Positions 36,309 to 45,064 of a stretch of 64,000 nucleotides of DNA are shown here, in pieces (the first letter of the stretch is position 1; every line of letters starts with the position of its first letter). The stretch lies in the NCBI RefSeq assembly GCF_000756655.1, contig NZ_ARXU01000014.1, positions 38,719 to 102,718 of the forward strand. Reading direction: 5' to 3'. A program made the translations under genes and the position numbers. The notes under the pieces were generated by a model. It saw only the letters and a program-made list of their open reading frames with translations. It was not told where the DNA came from and searched no databases. The stretch comes from Alcanivorax jadensis T9. GTDB lineage: Bacteria > Pseudomonadota > Gammaproteobacteria > Pseudomonadales > Alcanivoracaceae.

Positions 36309-37103
36309 TCAGGGGTTGAGGTATTTCCCCCGCACAATCCCGTCCAGTTTTTCATACGGAATGGTCAGTTCCGGTTGCCCCATGGCATAGGGGGCGATGT
36401 GGTAGACGTTGTAGTGCAGCACCAGGCCGCTCTTGCCGAAGTAGACATTGTCGGTGGGATCGAAGGGCCAGCTGTCGCGAAAGGCCTGATCCAGCTCTTC
36501 CTTGTCCAGCCATTGCTGGTGCTGGTGACGGGCCAGCTCCCAGAAAGCCTGTTTTTTACCAGGCTCCAGCAGGTCAGCAAGGGTCAGTTTTTGCTGGCGA
36601 GCCAGGTCCCAGTGGAAGTACTGCACGCCGGGCTGGCCATGGGCGCCACCGGTGTATTCGTAGCTGTCCATGCGCAGGGTAAGCAGGTCGCCCCGACGGG
36701 TTTGACGCTTGATGGTGGCATTCAGCTCCCAGCCTTGTTTGGACGCCATGGCCATGTCTGAGGCATCGGCAAGGAAGGCATCCACCAGGCTTTCGATGGT
36801 GCCGTCATGGGGGGTGCTGCCCTGATTCTGAACCAGCATGCCGGCCAGTTGGGTGGTGATCGCCTCATTCAGGGTCGGCTGGTTTTCAAAGGTGATCCAG
36901 GCCAGGTTCACTTTCGGGCAGCCGTCGCCCTGGCATTGTTCATCGGTTTTTTCCAGGGTGTGGAGAATGCGCACCAGCTCACCGGTATGCCCCTGGGCGT
37001 CGGCGGTGCCCTGTTTTGCGGCAGACGGGTCGGTGTCCTGATTTTTGTTATCACAACCTGCCAGCAGTGCTGCTGCGAGCAGGAACACAAATGTCATGCG
37101 CAT
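36309..37103 (-). CDS. DUF3298/RsiV-like lipoprotein
   Basis: A 264-aa protein. The signal peptide ends in lipobox LLAGC, so the mature protein is a lipoprotein. The C-terminal half (about 140-255) has YEYTGGAHGQPGVQYFHWDL and LTLADLL, followed by YHIAPYAMGQPELTIPYEKL, the marks of DUF3298 as found in RsiV and PdaC. In RsiV this domain binds lysozyme; here no sigma factor is adjacent. An upstream ATG (37139) would precede the signal peptide. Confidence 0.8.
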   Translation of the reverse strand: MRMTFVFLLAAALLAGCDNKNQDTDPSAAKQGTADAQGHTGELVRILHTLEKTDEQCQGDGCPKVNLAWITFENQPTLNEAITTQLAGMLVQNQGSTPHDGTIESLVDAFLADASDMAMASKQGWELNATIKRQTRRGDLLTLRMDSYEYTGGAHGQPGVQYFHWDLARQQKLTLADLLEPGKKQAFWELARHQHQQWLDKEELDQAFRDSWPFDPTDNVYFGKSGLVLHYNVYHIAPYAMGQPELTIPYEKLDGIVRGKYLNP

Positions 37104-37178
37104 GGGATAGCCTTTTCGGGAAATTCGGGATGCGGGCATTTAACGGCAGTCGCCTTGCCTTTTGCAACCATGGACCTG

Positions 37179-37477
37179 GCAGGCTACTGAAAAACCCGTT
37201 GCATGCTCAGCGTGGCCTGAAGTGTGCAGCTGTTGTGTCTTGTCTTGACGGGCAGGGTGGCTCCCTTTCCTAGAGACAAGGCGCAGCAGATGTACGCTTC
37301 AGGCCGCGCCCTTCGGGTCTTCCAGGCTGGCCCGTACTCGTCGTTGCCGTTCTTTGAAGGTAGAAGGATCGACAGGCAACCAGCATGCCATCAAAATTGC
37401 GCCCTCTGTGCCCTGCGGGTATAGATTACGAGCCAGCCTGAAAGACTGAGCACGCAACGGGTTTTTCAGTAGCCTGC
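37179..37477. mobile_element. MITE-like element with 32-bp terminal inverted repeats
   Basis: GCAGGCTACTGAAAAACCCG... at 37179-37210 matches ...CGGGTTTTTCAGTAGCCTGC at 37446-37477 in reverse with 31 of 32 bases. Between them are two further nested hairpins: GGCCTGAAGTGTGCAGC with GCAGATGTACGCTTCAGGCC (to about 37305), and CCAGGCTGGCCCGTA with TACGAGCCAGCCTG (to about 37440). There is no ORF of note, and no obvious target duplication. This looks like a structured, non-autonomous mobile element. Confidence 0.7.
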
Positions 37478-37521
37478 TATGCTGGCCGGGCTTACTGACA
37501 TTGATAGATGGGAGAAACGCA

Positions 37522-37968
37522 ATGAGCTTCTGGACGGTTTACCTCTCCGGGGAGATTCACACCGATTGGCGCGAGCGCATCATTCAGGGGTGTGCCGAGA
37601 AAGAACTGGATATCGAATTTAGCGGCCCGGTGACCGATCACGAAGCCAGCGACAAGGTGGGGGTAAACATTCTTGGCGCGGAAGAAAAGCGCTTCTGGGA
37701 AGATCGCCTGGGTGCCGGGATTAACGGCATCCGAACTCGCAAGCTGATCGACGAGGCCGATCTGGTCATTGTCCGTTTCGGGCCCAAGTACAAGCAGTGG
37801 AATGCGGCCTTCGATGCGGGTTACACCGCCGCCCTGGGCACGCCCATGATCATTCTTCACGACGAAGAACACGACCATCCCCTCAAGGAAGTGGATGCCG
37901 CTGCCGATGCCGTGGCACGCACTCCCGAGCAGGTGGTGGAAATGCTGGTCTATATCCTCAACGCCTGA
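37522..37968 (+). CDS. YtoQ family protein
   Basis: A 148-aa protein matching the YtoQ family: MSFWTVYLSGEIHTDWRE at the start, FSGPVTDHEASDKVG and NAAFDAGYTAALGTPMI. The fold is related to nucleoside 2-deoxyribosyltransferases, but the function is unknown. It has a good GGGAGAA ribosome site and stands alone just after the MITE-like element. Confidence 0.85.
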   Translation: MSFWTVYLSGEIHTDWRERIIQGCAEKELDIEFSGPVTDHEASDKVGVNILGAEEKRFWEDRLGAGINGIRTRKLIDEADLVIVRFGPKYKQWNAAFDAGYTAALGTPMIILHDEEHDHPLKEVDAAADAVARTPEQVVEMLVYILNA

Positions 37969-38110
37969 CAGGACGCGGGGTCAGAGCTTGCTGGAAGTGG
38001 TCAGTTCAGGCCCCGTTTTACCTCATTTTTCATCTCCTAAGGAGCATTTCCTGCGTTCTGCTTGTCCTACCGGGTGACAGGCATTAACAGGCAATACAAG
38101 GAGTGCTCCG

Positions 38111-38593
38111 ATGACACACCGTTTACTCGCTGCCGCCGCATTCATGCTGGTAACCACCGCTACCTCCTGGGCGGACACCCAAGGGGTGCCCAATGTGAAA
38201 ACCCCGGACCCGGATAAAGTCGCCGTGCAGATGGAAGACACCCTGGAAGATATTCAGGAATTCACGGTGGAACAGAAAAACGATGCCATGCGCACTGCCC
38301 GCCATGCGCTGGATGATCTGGATCGGCAGATCACGCTGCTGCAGAGCGAAATTGATAGCGGCTGGAAAGAGCTTTCCCAGCAGGCTCGGCTGGACAAACA
38401 ATCCGCCATGGCAGCGCTGAAAGAGCAACGCGCAGAGCTGGAAACCCGTTACCAGGCACTGCAGCAGGCCGGTGCGGACAACTGGGAAGCCGCCAAGGTA
38501 AAATTTTCCCAGGGCTGGGAAGCCGCCAAACAGAGCTGGCAGGCGTTGAATGCGCCCGTGGCTGAAGGCACGGATAACCCCGAGGAACAATGA
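38111..38593 (+). CDS. Exported coiled-coil protein of unknown function
   Basis: A 160-aa protein with a signal peptide (cleavage near SWA-D) and a long helical, charged stretch (about residues 55-145) with heptad-like Leu/Ala spacing. This suggests a periplasmic coiled coil. No domain is recognised. The strong ribosome site (CAAGGAG) and core-like codon use support it as a gene. The next gene follows after 30 nt on the same strand. Confidence 0.7.
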   Translation: MTHRLLAAAAFMLVTTATSWADTQGVPNVKTPDPDKVAVQMEDTLEDIQEFTVEQKNDAMRTARHALDDLDRQITLLQSEIDSGWKELSQQARLDKQSAMAALKEQRAELETRYQALQQAGADNWEAAKVKFSQGWEAAKQSWQALNAPVAEGTDNPEEQ

Positions 38594-38623
38594 GGGCCGA
38601 GCGGCACACAAGGAGGGGCAGGC

Positions 38624-38986
38624 ATGCTGACACTCATTCCGTTTGACGATGATCGCGTGGTTGGTGCAAGAATTTCCGGCAAGATCACCCGCCCGGAGTT
38701 CGATGCAGTGGCAGAAGCCCTGGAAGCGGCGCTGGCCAAGCACGACAAGGTGCGCTTCTACGCGGAAATGGAGACCTTTGGTGGTGTCGCCATGGATGCC
38801 CTTTTCCAGGACCTGAAGTTCGGTTTGCGCCACTGGCAACAATTCGAACGCGAGGCCGTGGTCACCGACCGGGACTGGATGCGCCGTCTGGCGCTGCTGG
38901 CGGACAAGCTGTTGCCTTCCATAGAGGTAAAGGTCTTTGCCGGTGATGACGTGGACAGTGCCAAGGCATGGATTTGTGAGCCCTGA
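38624..38986 (+). CDS. SpoIIAA-like/STAS-family protein
   Basis: A 120-aa protein resembling the SpoIIAA-like family (DUF3478): it starts with GARISGKITRPEFDAVAE, then FYAEMETFGG and LKFGLRHWQQFEREAVVTDRDWM. Related crystal structures have a STAS-type fold. The biochemical role is unknown. AAGGAGGGG precedes the start. It ends beside the convergent SRPBCC gene, with no gap. Confidence 0.8.
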   Translation: MLTLIPFDDDRVVGARISGKITRPEFDAVAEALEAALAKHDKVRFYAEMETFGGVAMDALFQDLKFGLRHWQQFEREAVVTDRDWMRRLALLADKLLPSIEVKVFAGDDVDSAKAWICEP

Positions 38987-39418
38987 TTAGCTGTCCAGTA
39001 AAGTGGCCAGATGGGAAAGGCAGAACCGGTACATCTGTTCGCCCCCTTGCCTGGCTGCTTCCAGCTTTTCCGGTGGTGTGTCTGCCGCATCAAAGTCAGC
39101 CTGCCAGGTTACCCGGCAGCCCTTGTCGACAGGCCTCACGCTGACCGTGGCTACAAAACGGTTTTCTTCCCGTACTCCCGGCGCTGCCACAATGCGGTAG
39201 GAAAACCGCCTGGAGGCCTCGTCGTAGGCAACCAGTTCTTCAATGACCTGCCCCCCTGTGGCCATGCTGACGGTACGAGTAGCTCCCACGCCGGTGCCGG
39301 TTACCGAACAGTCGGTGACACCAGGTAACCAGCTTTTCAGATCGCCAAAACCTCGAATCCGGTGCCATACCGTATCGGCGTCATGAGTATAGTGATGGTC
39401 TGCGTGAATGCTGGGCAT
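38987..39418 (-). CDS. SRPBCC-family (polyketide cyclase/MxaD-like) protein
   Basis: A 143-aa protein with the helix-grip pattern: DHHYTHDADTVWHRIRGFGDLKSWLPG at the start, then ATRTVSMATGGQVIEELVAYDE, VRPVDKGCRVTWQADFD and a long final helix. These proteins hold hydrophobic ligands. It follows the NmrA gene by 16 nt, and the two are likely one transcript. The ATG at 39418 has AGGAG in place; 39430 is an alternative. Confidence 0.8.
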   Translation of the reverse strand: MPSIHADHHYTHDADTVWHRIRGFGDLKSWLPGVTDCSVTGTGVGATRTVSMATGGQVIEELVAYDEASRRFSYRIVAAPGVREENRFVATVSVRPVDKGCRVTWQADFDAADTPPEKLEAARQGGEQMYRFCLSHLATLLDS

Positions 39419-39434
39419 AGGGCTCCTCATTGTG

Positions 39435-40307
39435 TCAGACGGCGGCGGATCGCTGCCGCAGGAAAGTCTCGAAGGATGTCAGGAACGGAAAGTCCTTGCG
39501 TACCGCTTCCATATCGAAGCGCCAGCGCACGGTGTTGTTCCAGACATATTGGCGGGCGGCTTCTGCATTGGTCATGCGCAGTGCCCAAAGCGGAATACTG
39601 AACGGCAGCGGTCGCTTGCCGGTAACGTCCCGGTAGATGGTTTTCATCTCGGCTACGGTCAGCACATCGCTGGCCAGATCGGGTTTGCTGCCGATGAATT
39701 TTTCCGGGTTGGCAAAGATCTCGGCACTGGCGCGGGCAATATCGTTAACGGTGACCATGTGGAAAGGCACATCCTTTTTCAGGCAGCCGTCCAGAGTAGC
39801 CAGTACCAGAGCCGGGTTGATGGCCTTCTTGCCCTTGTTGCCCATCACTGGCTCGAAGAAGTTCTCCATGAAGAACACTTCGCGCAGCATGGTGAATGGC
39901 AGGGCGAGTTTTTCGATGTGCTGCTCGATTTCCCACTTGCTGGCGAAATGCAGCACATTGCCGGCTTCCTCGCACCCGGCCACAGAGGTTTGCAGGAAAT
40001 GCTGAACGCCGGCGGCCGCCGCGGCATCGGCCAGGCGGATGCCCTGGTCGATCTCGCGCTGGTAGCCCACGCCTTTTTCCCAAAAATTCTGTAGCGCAAA
40101 AACACCGTAGCAGTCCTGGCAGGCCAGCTGCAGCGATACGCCGTCATCCAGGTCGCCGGCCACGACTTCCGCGCCTTTGCGGGCCAGTGCCTGGGCGGAG
40201 GGCTTGTCCGGGTTACGAGTGAGGGCGCGAACCTGAAAGCCTTGCTCCATCAGGAGAGGGATCAGGGCGCCGGTGGCGCCGGTGACAAGAATACGTTTTT
40301 CGGTCAT
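39435..40307 (-). CDS. NmrA-like NAD(P)-binding protein
   Basis: A 290-aa atypical short-chain dehydrogenase-like protein. It starts TEKRILVTGATGALIPLLME, then VRALTRNPDK, VVAGDLDD and VQHFLQTSVAG. The nucleotide loop reads GATGA-LIP, so the last Gly of the usual GxxGxxG is missing and the loop seems short. This may weaken or change cofactor binding. It probably acts as a redox sensor or quinone-reductase-like protein. The upstream frame stays open, but 40307 gives the normal start. Confidence 0.82.
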   Translation of the reverse strand: MTEKRILVTGATGALIPLLMEQGFQVRALTRNPDKPSAQALARKGAEVVAGDLDDGVSLQLACQDCYGVFALQNFWEKGVGYQREIDQGIRLADAAAAAGVQHFLQTSVAGCEEAGNVLHFASKWEIEQHIEKLALPFTMLREVFFMENFFEPVMGNKGKKAINPALVLATLDGCLKKDVPFHMVTVNDIARASAEIFANPEKFIGSKPDLASDVLTVAEMKTIYRDVTGKRPLPFSIPLWALRMTNAEAARQYVWNNTVRWRFDMEAVRKDFPFLTSFETFLRQRSAAV

Positions 40308-40359
40308 TGGCGATCTCGTAGTAGAACTGGCAAGTTCTACAAGGGTAATCCGATGCTCG

Positions 40360-40611
40360 CTAGCGACAATGACATAAACCATCAGGGCGCTGGTGAAGGT
40401 CGCCGTTTTGCGATGCAAAAAAAGAGGGGCCTTGCAGCCCCTCGTTATCTTCCGGTTCCTGACGGACCTGCAGGTCCTCGAATTCGTCCAGCGCCTGGCG
40501 CCAGTCCATACGGGGCCGGGTCTGTTCCCTGGCGGATTGATGAGCGCCGCCCTTACGCATCAGCGGATCCATTGCCGCCCAGTTGCGCAGCGGTTTGGGG
40601 CCTTTTGCCAT
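40360..40611 (-). CDS. Small conserved-looking protein of unknown function
   Basis: An 83-aa basic protein (MAKGPKPLRNWAAMDPLMRKGG...) without a known domain. The first 60 residues look like real coding sequence. The last third runs through a rho-independent terminator (40417-40443), so the true C-terminus may be shorter, or the frame may have been extended by mutation. SD GGGAGAAAG precedes the start. Confidence 0.55.
   Translation of the reverse strand: MAKGPKPLRNWAAMDPLMRKGGAHQSAREQTRPRMDWRQALDEFEDLQVRQEPEDNEGLQGPSFFASQNGDLHQRPDGLCHCR
40417..40443 (-). terminator. Rho-independent terminator inside the 3' part of a small ORF
   Basis: On the minus strand GAGGGGC-TGCAAG-GCCCCTC is followed by seven T. 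It is a strong intrinsic terminator but lies 57 nt before the stop codon of the ORF in which it sits. Confidence 0.8.
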
Positions 40612-40918
40612 TGTCTTTCTCCCTGTTAAATCAGACAGTTGCTGCCTGGAAGTGTGAATCCTTCCGCACCCGTCTGGCTGCATGTGGAAGGCGGCGGCGA
40701 TAGTACGCCTCGACTCTCTGATTCACTAGCGTCGGCAGATAAAAAAGCGTTTTAAATAATGGCTGACAGCGTTGTCAGGGTCTTGCCGGCAGAGGCCGTC
40801 GTGCCGTGCAATCCGGATAGAGGACTTTCTGCCTGTGGGGGTAGTGGTGGTGGCGCTTGGGTGGGGGTGATCCTGGACGTTCCCGGCCGATCCGCTATAC
40901 CTGACAATGAATGGGGGC
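40612..40918. other. Gene-free stretch between the small ORF and recG
   Basis: About 307 bp lie between the small gene's start and the recG stop. It should hold the promoter of the small gene. Apart from a short AT-rich patch (AAAAAAGCGTTTTAAATAATGG near 40741) I see no repeat, hairpin or gene here. Confidence 0.4.
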
Positions 40919-43006
40919 TCAGATATCCGCGTAATCCTGCCCGCCCTTGAGCCAGCGTCGCAGTAGCGGCTCCACGCTTCCCGGGCAATGTTGCAACAGA
41001 TTGTCTGCCACGTCCCGGGCAGGCTCCATCAGCGCTTCATCGCGCATCAGGTCAGCAATGCGGAATGCCATGTCGCCGGTCTGGCGGGTGCCCAGCCATT
41101 CGCCGGGGCCACGCAGTTTCAGGTCTTCTTCGGCAATCACGAAGCCGTCGGTGGTGTCGCGCATCACCGCCAGGCGCCGTTTGGCGGTGAGCGACAGGGG
41201 CGTCTGGTAGAGCAACAGGCAGTAGCTTTGCTCGCCGCCCCGGCCCACTCGACCGCGCAGCTGATGGAGCTGGGCCAAGCCCAGCCGTTCCGCACTTTCC
41301 ATTACCATCAGGGTGGCGTTGGGCACATCCACGCCCACTTCGATCACGGTGGTGGCCACCAGTAACTGGGCCTCACCGCTGGCAAACCGGGCCATGCGTT
41401 CGGCCTTCTCTTTTGCCTTCATGCGGCCGTGTACCAGTTCCACGGTGAGATCGGGCAGGGCGGTCTGCAATTCCTCAAAAGAGGCCTCCGCCGCCCTGGC
41501 CTGGATTTCCTCGGATTCCTCAATCAGCGGGCAGACCCAGTAGGCCTGGGTACCCTGCTGGCAGGCGTCGTTGATGCGCTCAATCACCTGGGGGCGGCGT
41601 CCTTCCGGCAGCACCAGGGTGTCGATGGGTTTACGGCCGGGGGGCATTTCATCGATCACCGACGTATCCAGATCGCCATAGACGCTCATGGCCAGGGTGC
41701 GGGGAATTGGCGTGGCGGTGAGCACCAGCTGGTGGGGCACCTGGATGCCGTGGCGGGTATCGAAGCGGCCTTTTTCGCGCAGGGCCAGGCGTTGCTGTAC
41801 GCCAAAGCGGTGTTGTTCATCGATGATGGTCAGGCCCAGGCGATGGAACTGTACGGCTTCCTGGAACAGGGCGTGGGTACCGACCACGATAGGGGCGCGG
41901 CCATCTGCCAGCGCCGCTTGGGTGTCCCGGCGGGCCTTGGCCCCCAGGCTGCCTGCCAGCCAGTGCACCTCGATGCCCAGCGGCGCGAGCCAGTGGTGGA
42001 AGTTGTCCCGGTGCTGTTCGGCAAGCAGTTCCGTGGGTGCCATCAGCGCCACCTGGTAGCCGGATTCGATCGCGGCCAGCGCCGCCGCGGCGGCGACCAG
42101 GGTCTTACCCGAACCCACATCCCCCTGGACCAGCCGCAGCATGGGGTGGGGCTTGCCCATATCGCCAAGCAATTCTCCAATCACTCGCTGCTGGGCTCCG
42201 GTGAGGGTGAAGGGCAGGCTGGCCTGCAGTTGTTCGAATAAATCATCCGCGTGCAGGCGCGGGGCGTGGAAGGCTTTCTGGCCGGCCCGTTTCTGCAGCA
42301 TGCCCAGCTGGTGGGCCACCATCTCTTCCATGACCAGTCGCTTTACCGCCGGGTGCTTGCCGTCCAGTAGCAGGTTGACCGGGTCATCCGGGCGCGGGTT
42401 GTGCAGCTTGGTCAGCGCCTCGGTGAGTGACGGCAGGCCGCGTTGATCAAGCAGATTGCCGGGAATCAGTTCCGCCGGCGGGTGACCCTGCAGGTACTGC
42501 AGGGCCTGAGCGGCCAGGTTGCGCAACAGTTTCTGGCTGACGCCTTCGGTGGTGGGGTAGACAGGGGTCAGTGCTTTTTCCAGTGGTGGCAGGCTGGTGC
42601 CGATTTGATATTCGGGGTGATAAAACTCCAGCCCGGCGGCCCCGGGGCGCGGTTCGCCATACACGCGAATGGGCTTCCCCCGTTCCATGTTGTTCTTCTG
42701 CGCGGCGCTGAAATGATAAAAACGCAGGGTCACCATGCCGGTGCCATCGGCCACCTTGCACAGCAACGAGCGTCGGCGTCCGAACACCACATCCGCCGCC
42801 ATCACTTCTCCTTCGATGACGACCCCGGTTTCCGGGCGCAGGCTGCCGATGGGGGTGATGCGGGTGCGGTCTTCGTAGCGGAATGGCAGATGGAACAGCA
42901 CATCTTCCAGATTGTGCAGGCCCAGTTTCGTGAGTTTTTCGGCAGCAGCGGGCCCGACGCCTTTCAGGCGGGTGATGGGCAGGGCGGAAAGACTGTCACT
43001 GGCCAT
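40919..43006 (-). CDS. recG: ATP-dependent DNA helicase RecG
   Basis: A 695-aa superfamily 2 helicase that remodels stalled forks and Holliday junctions. The wedge domain (about 1-190) carries LPFRYEDRT; the helicase motifs include LVQGDVGSGKTLVA (Walker A), TIIDEQHRFGV (DExH-type, here DEQH), VLTATPIPRTLAM and LHQLRGRVGRGGEQSYC. The start at MASDSLSALP is the family start; the open frame upstream is a REP repeat. It lies beside oxyR, as in Pseudomonas. Confidence 0.97.
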   Translation of the reverse strand: MASDSLSALPITRLKGVGPAAAEKLTKLGLHNLEDVLFHLPFRYEDRTRITPIGSLRPETGVVIEGEVMAADVVFGRRRSLLCKVADGTGMVTLRFYHFSAAQKNNMERGKPIRVYGEPRPGAAGLEFYHPEYQIGTSLPPLEKALTPVYPTTEGVSQKLLRNLAAQALQYLQGHPPAELIPGNLLDQRGLPSLTEALTKLHNPRPDDPVNLLLDGKHPAVKRLVMEEMVAHQLGMLQKRAGQKAFHAPRLHADDLFEQLQASLPFTLTGAQQRVIGELLGDMGKPHPMLRLVQGDVGSGKTLVAAAAALAAIESGYQVALMAPTELLAEQHRDNFHHWLAPLGIEVHWLAGSLGAKARRDTQAALADGRAPIVVGTHALFQEAVQFHRLGLTIIDEQHRFGVQQRLALREKGRFDTRHGIQVPHQLVLTATPIPRTLAMSVYGDLDTSVIDEMPPGRKPIDTLVLPEGRRPQVIERINDACQQGTQAYWVCPLIEESEEIQARAAEASFEELQTALPDLTVELVHGRMKAKEKAERMARFASGEAQLLVATTVIEVGVDVPNATLMVMESAERLGLAQLHQLRGRVGRGGEQSYCLLLYQTPLSLTAKRRLAVMRDTTDGFVIAEEDLKLRGPGEWLGTRQTGDMAFRIADLMRDEALMEPARDVADNLLQHCPGSVEPLLRRWLKGGQDYADI

Positions 43007-43018
43007 GATACTGCGCCG

Positions 43019-43101
43019 CTGTAGAAGCACCTCTCGAGGTGCGAACGGTACTTTTGGGATCGTCTTCAAACAGGTTCGCACCTCGAGAGGTGCTCCTACA
43101 G
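43019..43101. repeat. REP pair (BIME-like) between oxyR and recG
   Basis: CTGTAGAAGCACCTCTCGAGGTGCGAAC (start 43019) and its inverse, ending CTCCTACAG at 43101, differ at about one base. Each unit contains the palindrome GCACCTC/GAGGTGC. The pair separates the minus-strand genes oxyR and recG. Confidence 0.75.
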
Positions 43102-43123
43102 GGAGAGATCGTCCAGCCCATCG

Positions 43124-44026
43124 TTAGCCCGCCAGCCCTTCCTTTGGCACCGCCTGGCGCAGTACCTCGATGGCTTTCGGCCGCGGGAAGCTGTCGCGCC
43201 AGATCAGGGCAATGGTTCGCGCCGGGACCGGGGCCTTGAAGGGGCGAACCGCGAAAGTCGCCTTGTCATAGCCATGCTGGTGGAGCGCCGAGTTGGGCAA
43301 CACGGTGATACCCAGGCCGCTGGCCACCATATGGCGAAGGGTTTCCAGGGAGCCGCCTTCAATTTGTACCAGATTGCGCTGGCGCTGGGAGTCGATGGCC
43401 GGGCACAGCTCCAGCACCTGATCGCGGAAGCAGTGGCCTTCGCCCAGCAGCAGCAAGGTTTCATCCAGCAGTTGCTCCGGCGCGATTTCTGTCTGGCTGG
43501 TCCAGGGGTGGTCGCCGGGCAACAGCACCGAGAACGATTCCTCGTACATGCGTGCCCGTACCAACCCGCCACCGGAGAAGGGCAGTGCGACGATAATGGC
43601 GTCCAGGTCGCCCTGTTCCAGCTTGCGACGCAGCACGTGGGTATAGTTTTCTTCGATGAACAAAGGCATTTCCGGTGCCGCCGCGCGTACCTTTGGCACC
43701 ATGGTGGGGAACAGATAGGGTGCCACAGTAAAAATGGCGCCGACCCGTAGTGGCGACCCCAGTTGATCCTGCTGGCTCATGGCCATCTGCGTCAGCAGGT
43801 CTGCCTGTTCCAGAACCCGTTGGGCCTGCGCCACAATGGGCCCCGCCTGGGGTGTCACCACGACTTCCCGGGGGCGACGTTCGAACAGCGGCATGCCGAG
43901 CTGGTCTTCCAGCTTTTTGATGGCTGCACTGAGGGTGGGTTGGCTCACGTTGCAGGCCTGGGCGGCGTGACCAAAATGGCGTTCCCGCGCCAGGGCGACG
44001 AGATAGCGTAGTTCTGTTAATGTCAT
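43124..44026 (-). CDS. oxyR: Hydrogen-peroxide-inducible activator OxyR
   Basis: A 300-aa LysR regulator. The HTH spans residues 1-60 (CNVSQPTLSAAIKKLE). The redox pair is at the classical positions, Cys199 and Cys208, in GEGHCFRDQVLELCP. H2O2 joins them and switches on peroxide-defence genes. It is located next to recG as in Pseudomonas aeruginosa. Confidence 0.96.
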   Translation of the reverse strand: MTLTELRYLVALARERHFGHAAQACNVSQPTLSAAIKKLEDQLGMPLFERRPREVVVTPQAGPIVAQAQRVLEQADLLTQMAMSQQDQLGSPLRVGAIFTVAPYLFPTMVPKVRAAAPEMPLFIEENYTHVLRRKLEQGDLDAIIVALPFSGGGLVRARMYEESFSVLLPGDHPWTSQTEIAPEQLLDETLLLLGEGHCFRDQVLELCPAIDSQRQRNLVQIEGGSLETLRHMVASGLGITVLPNSALHQHGYDKATFAVRPFKAPVPARTIALIWRDSFPRPKAIEVLRQAVPKEGLAG

Positions 44027-44078
44027 GGCACTGATTCGCTAATTCAATTACTGATCATTGTGCCTAGAAAATAAGGCA

Positions 44079-44196
44079 GTGAATAGTTAACAGTGAATAG
44101 TTAATAGCTCGCGAAAAAGGGAGTGGGCTGCGGCATGGCAGACGCCCCTTAAGGGCGTTTGTGGTTGTTAACTATTCACTATTAACTATTAATTGG
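44079..44196. repeat. Inverted AT-rich tandem element (AGTGAATAGTTAAC family)
   Basis: The left arm has two 14-bp units, AGTGAATAGTTAAC and AGTGAATAGTTAAT (44079-44106), followed by GCTCGCGA. The right arm GTTAACTATTCACTATTAAC (44166 onward) is the inverse. The element sits directly before the next gene's start, so it forms part of its leader. Shorter copies occur at 7222, 9342, 10012 and 45270. Confidence 0.65.
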
Positions 44197-44206
44197 TTTT
44201 GCATTT

Positions 44207-45052
44207 ATGTCCCACATTCTGATTGCCGGCCTGGGTGACCTGGGGACCGGCCTGGCGGAGCAGTTTCTGGCCGAGGGTCATCGGGTCAGCGCCATTCGAC
44301 GGGGCAGCCACTGTCCCTCCGGTGTGGAGCTATACAGCCAGGATTTGCTCGCAGGCGCTGCCATGTTGCCTCCGGATCCAGTGGATCTGGTTATTATCAT
44401 CATGACGCCGTCTGAGTTCAGCGAGGAAGGTTATCTGAAGGCCTATGTGCGGGCGCCACAGACGCTGCTGGATGCCCTGGCCGCGCAGCAGCCGTTGCCA
44501 CCAGTGGTTTTTGTTTCCAGCACGGCGGTCTTCGGTGACGTTGAGGGAGACGTCGACGAGCTTACGCCGCCAACGCCGTCTCGCTACAACGGCAAGGTGT
44601 TGCTGGCGGCGGAAGAGGAACTCAGCATCCGCTCCCATTGCACGGTGGTGCGCTTCTCTGGCATCTACGGGCCAGGTCGCTATCGCCAGATCGACAAGGC
44701 GGCCCGTCTCGCTCGCGGCGAGGAAGCACTGCCTTCCGCCCAGTGGACCAATCGCATTCATCGGGACGATTGCGTTGGCCTGCTGAAGCAGGTGGCCGAT
44801 GGCTGGTTGGCGGGGCAGGAAATGCCGCCATTGGTGATCGGCACCGACAACGTGGGCGGCCGCAATCTGGACGTGCTGCAATGGCTGGCTCAGCAACAGG
44901 GACTGACCCTGGCGGTGCCCGATGACGCGCCCGCTGGCAAGCGGATCCGCAGCCAGTACATTCGCCAGGGGCATTACACCCTGCGCTATCCGGGTTATCA
45001 GGATGGGTACAGCCAGGTGCTGGCGGAAAAAGAGCGGCAAGTTAAACGTTGA
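44207..45052 (+). CDS. NAD-dependent epimerase/dehydratase-like protein (YeeZ-like)
   Basis: A 281-aa SDR-fold protein. The N-terminal MSHILIAGLGDLGTGLAEQF is an NAD(P) site (GxGxxG), followed by VVFVSSTAVFGD and VVRFSGIYGPGR, in which the usual YxxxK appears as YNGKVLLAAEE. The set resembles the YeeZ group, whose substrate is not known. It is monocistronic, preceded by an inverted AT-rich element and followed by a palindromic repeat. Confidence 0.8.
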   Translation: MSHILIAGLGDLGTGLAEQFLAEGHRVSAIRRGSHCPSGVELYSQDLLAGAAMLPPDPVDLVIIIMTPSEFSEEGYLKAYVRAPQTLLDALAAQQPLPPVVFVSSTAVFGDVEGDVDELTPPTPSRYNGKVLLAAEEELSIRSHCTVVRFSGIYGPGRYRQIDKAARLARGEEALPSAQWTNRIHRDDCVGLLKQVADGWLAGQEMPPLVIGTDNVGGRNLDVLQWLAQQQGLTLAVPDDAPAGKRIRSQYIRQGHYTLRYPGYQDGYSQVLAEKERQVKR

Positions 45053-45064
45053 AAATGGAAAACC

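Noticed and set aside
37179..37477. Possible CRISPR array or structured ncRNA gene
   Set aside because: There is no regular repeat-spacer spacing. The long terminal inverted repeats favour a mobile element.
43007..43081. N-terminal extension of RecG
   Set aside because: The extension is a translated REP repeat; MASDSLSALP is the normal RecG start.
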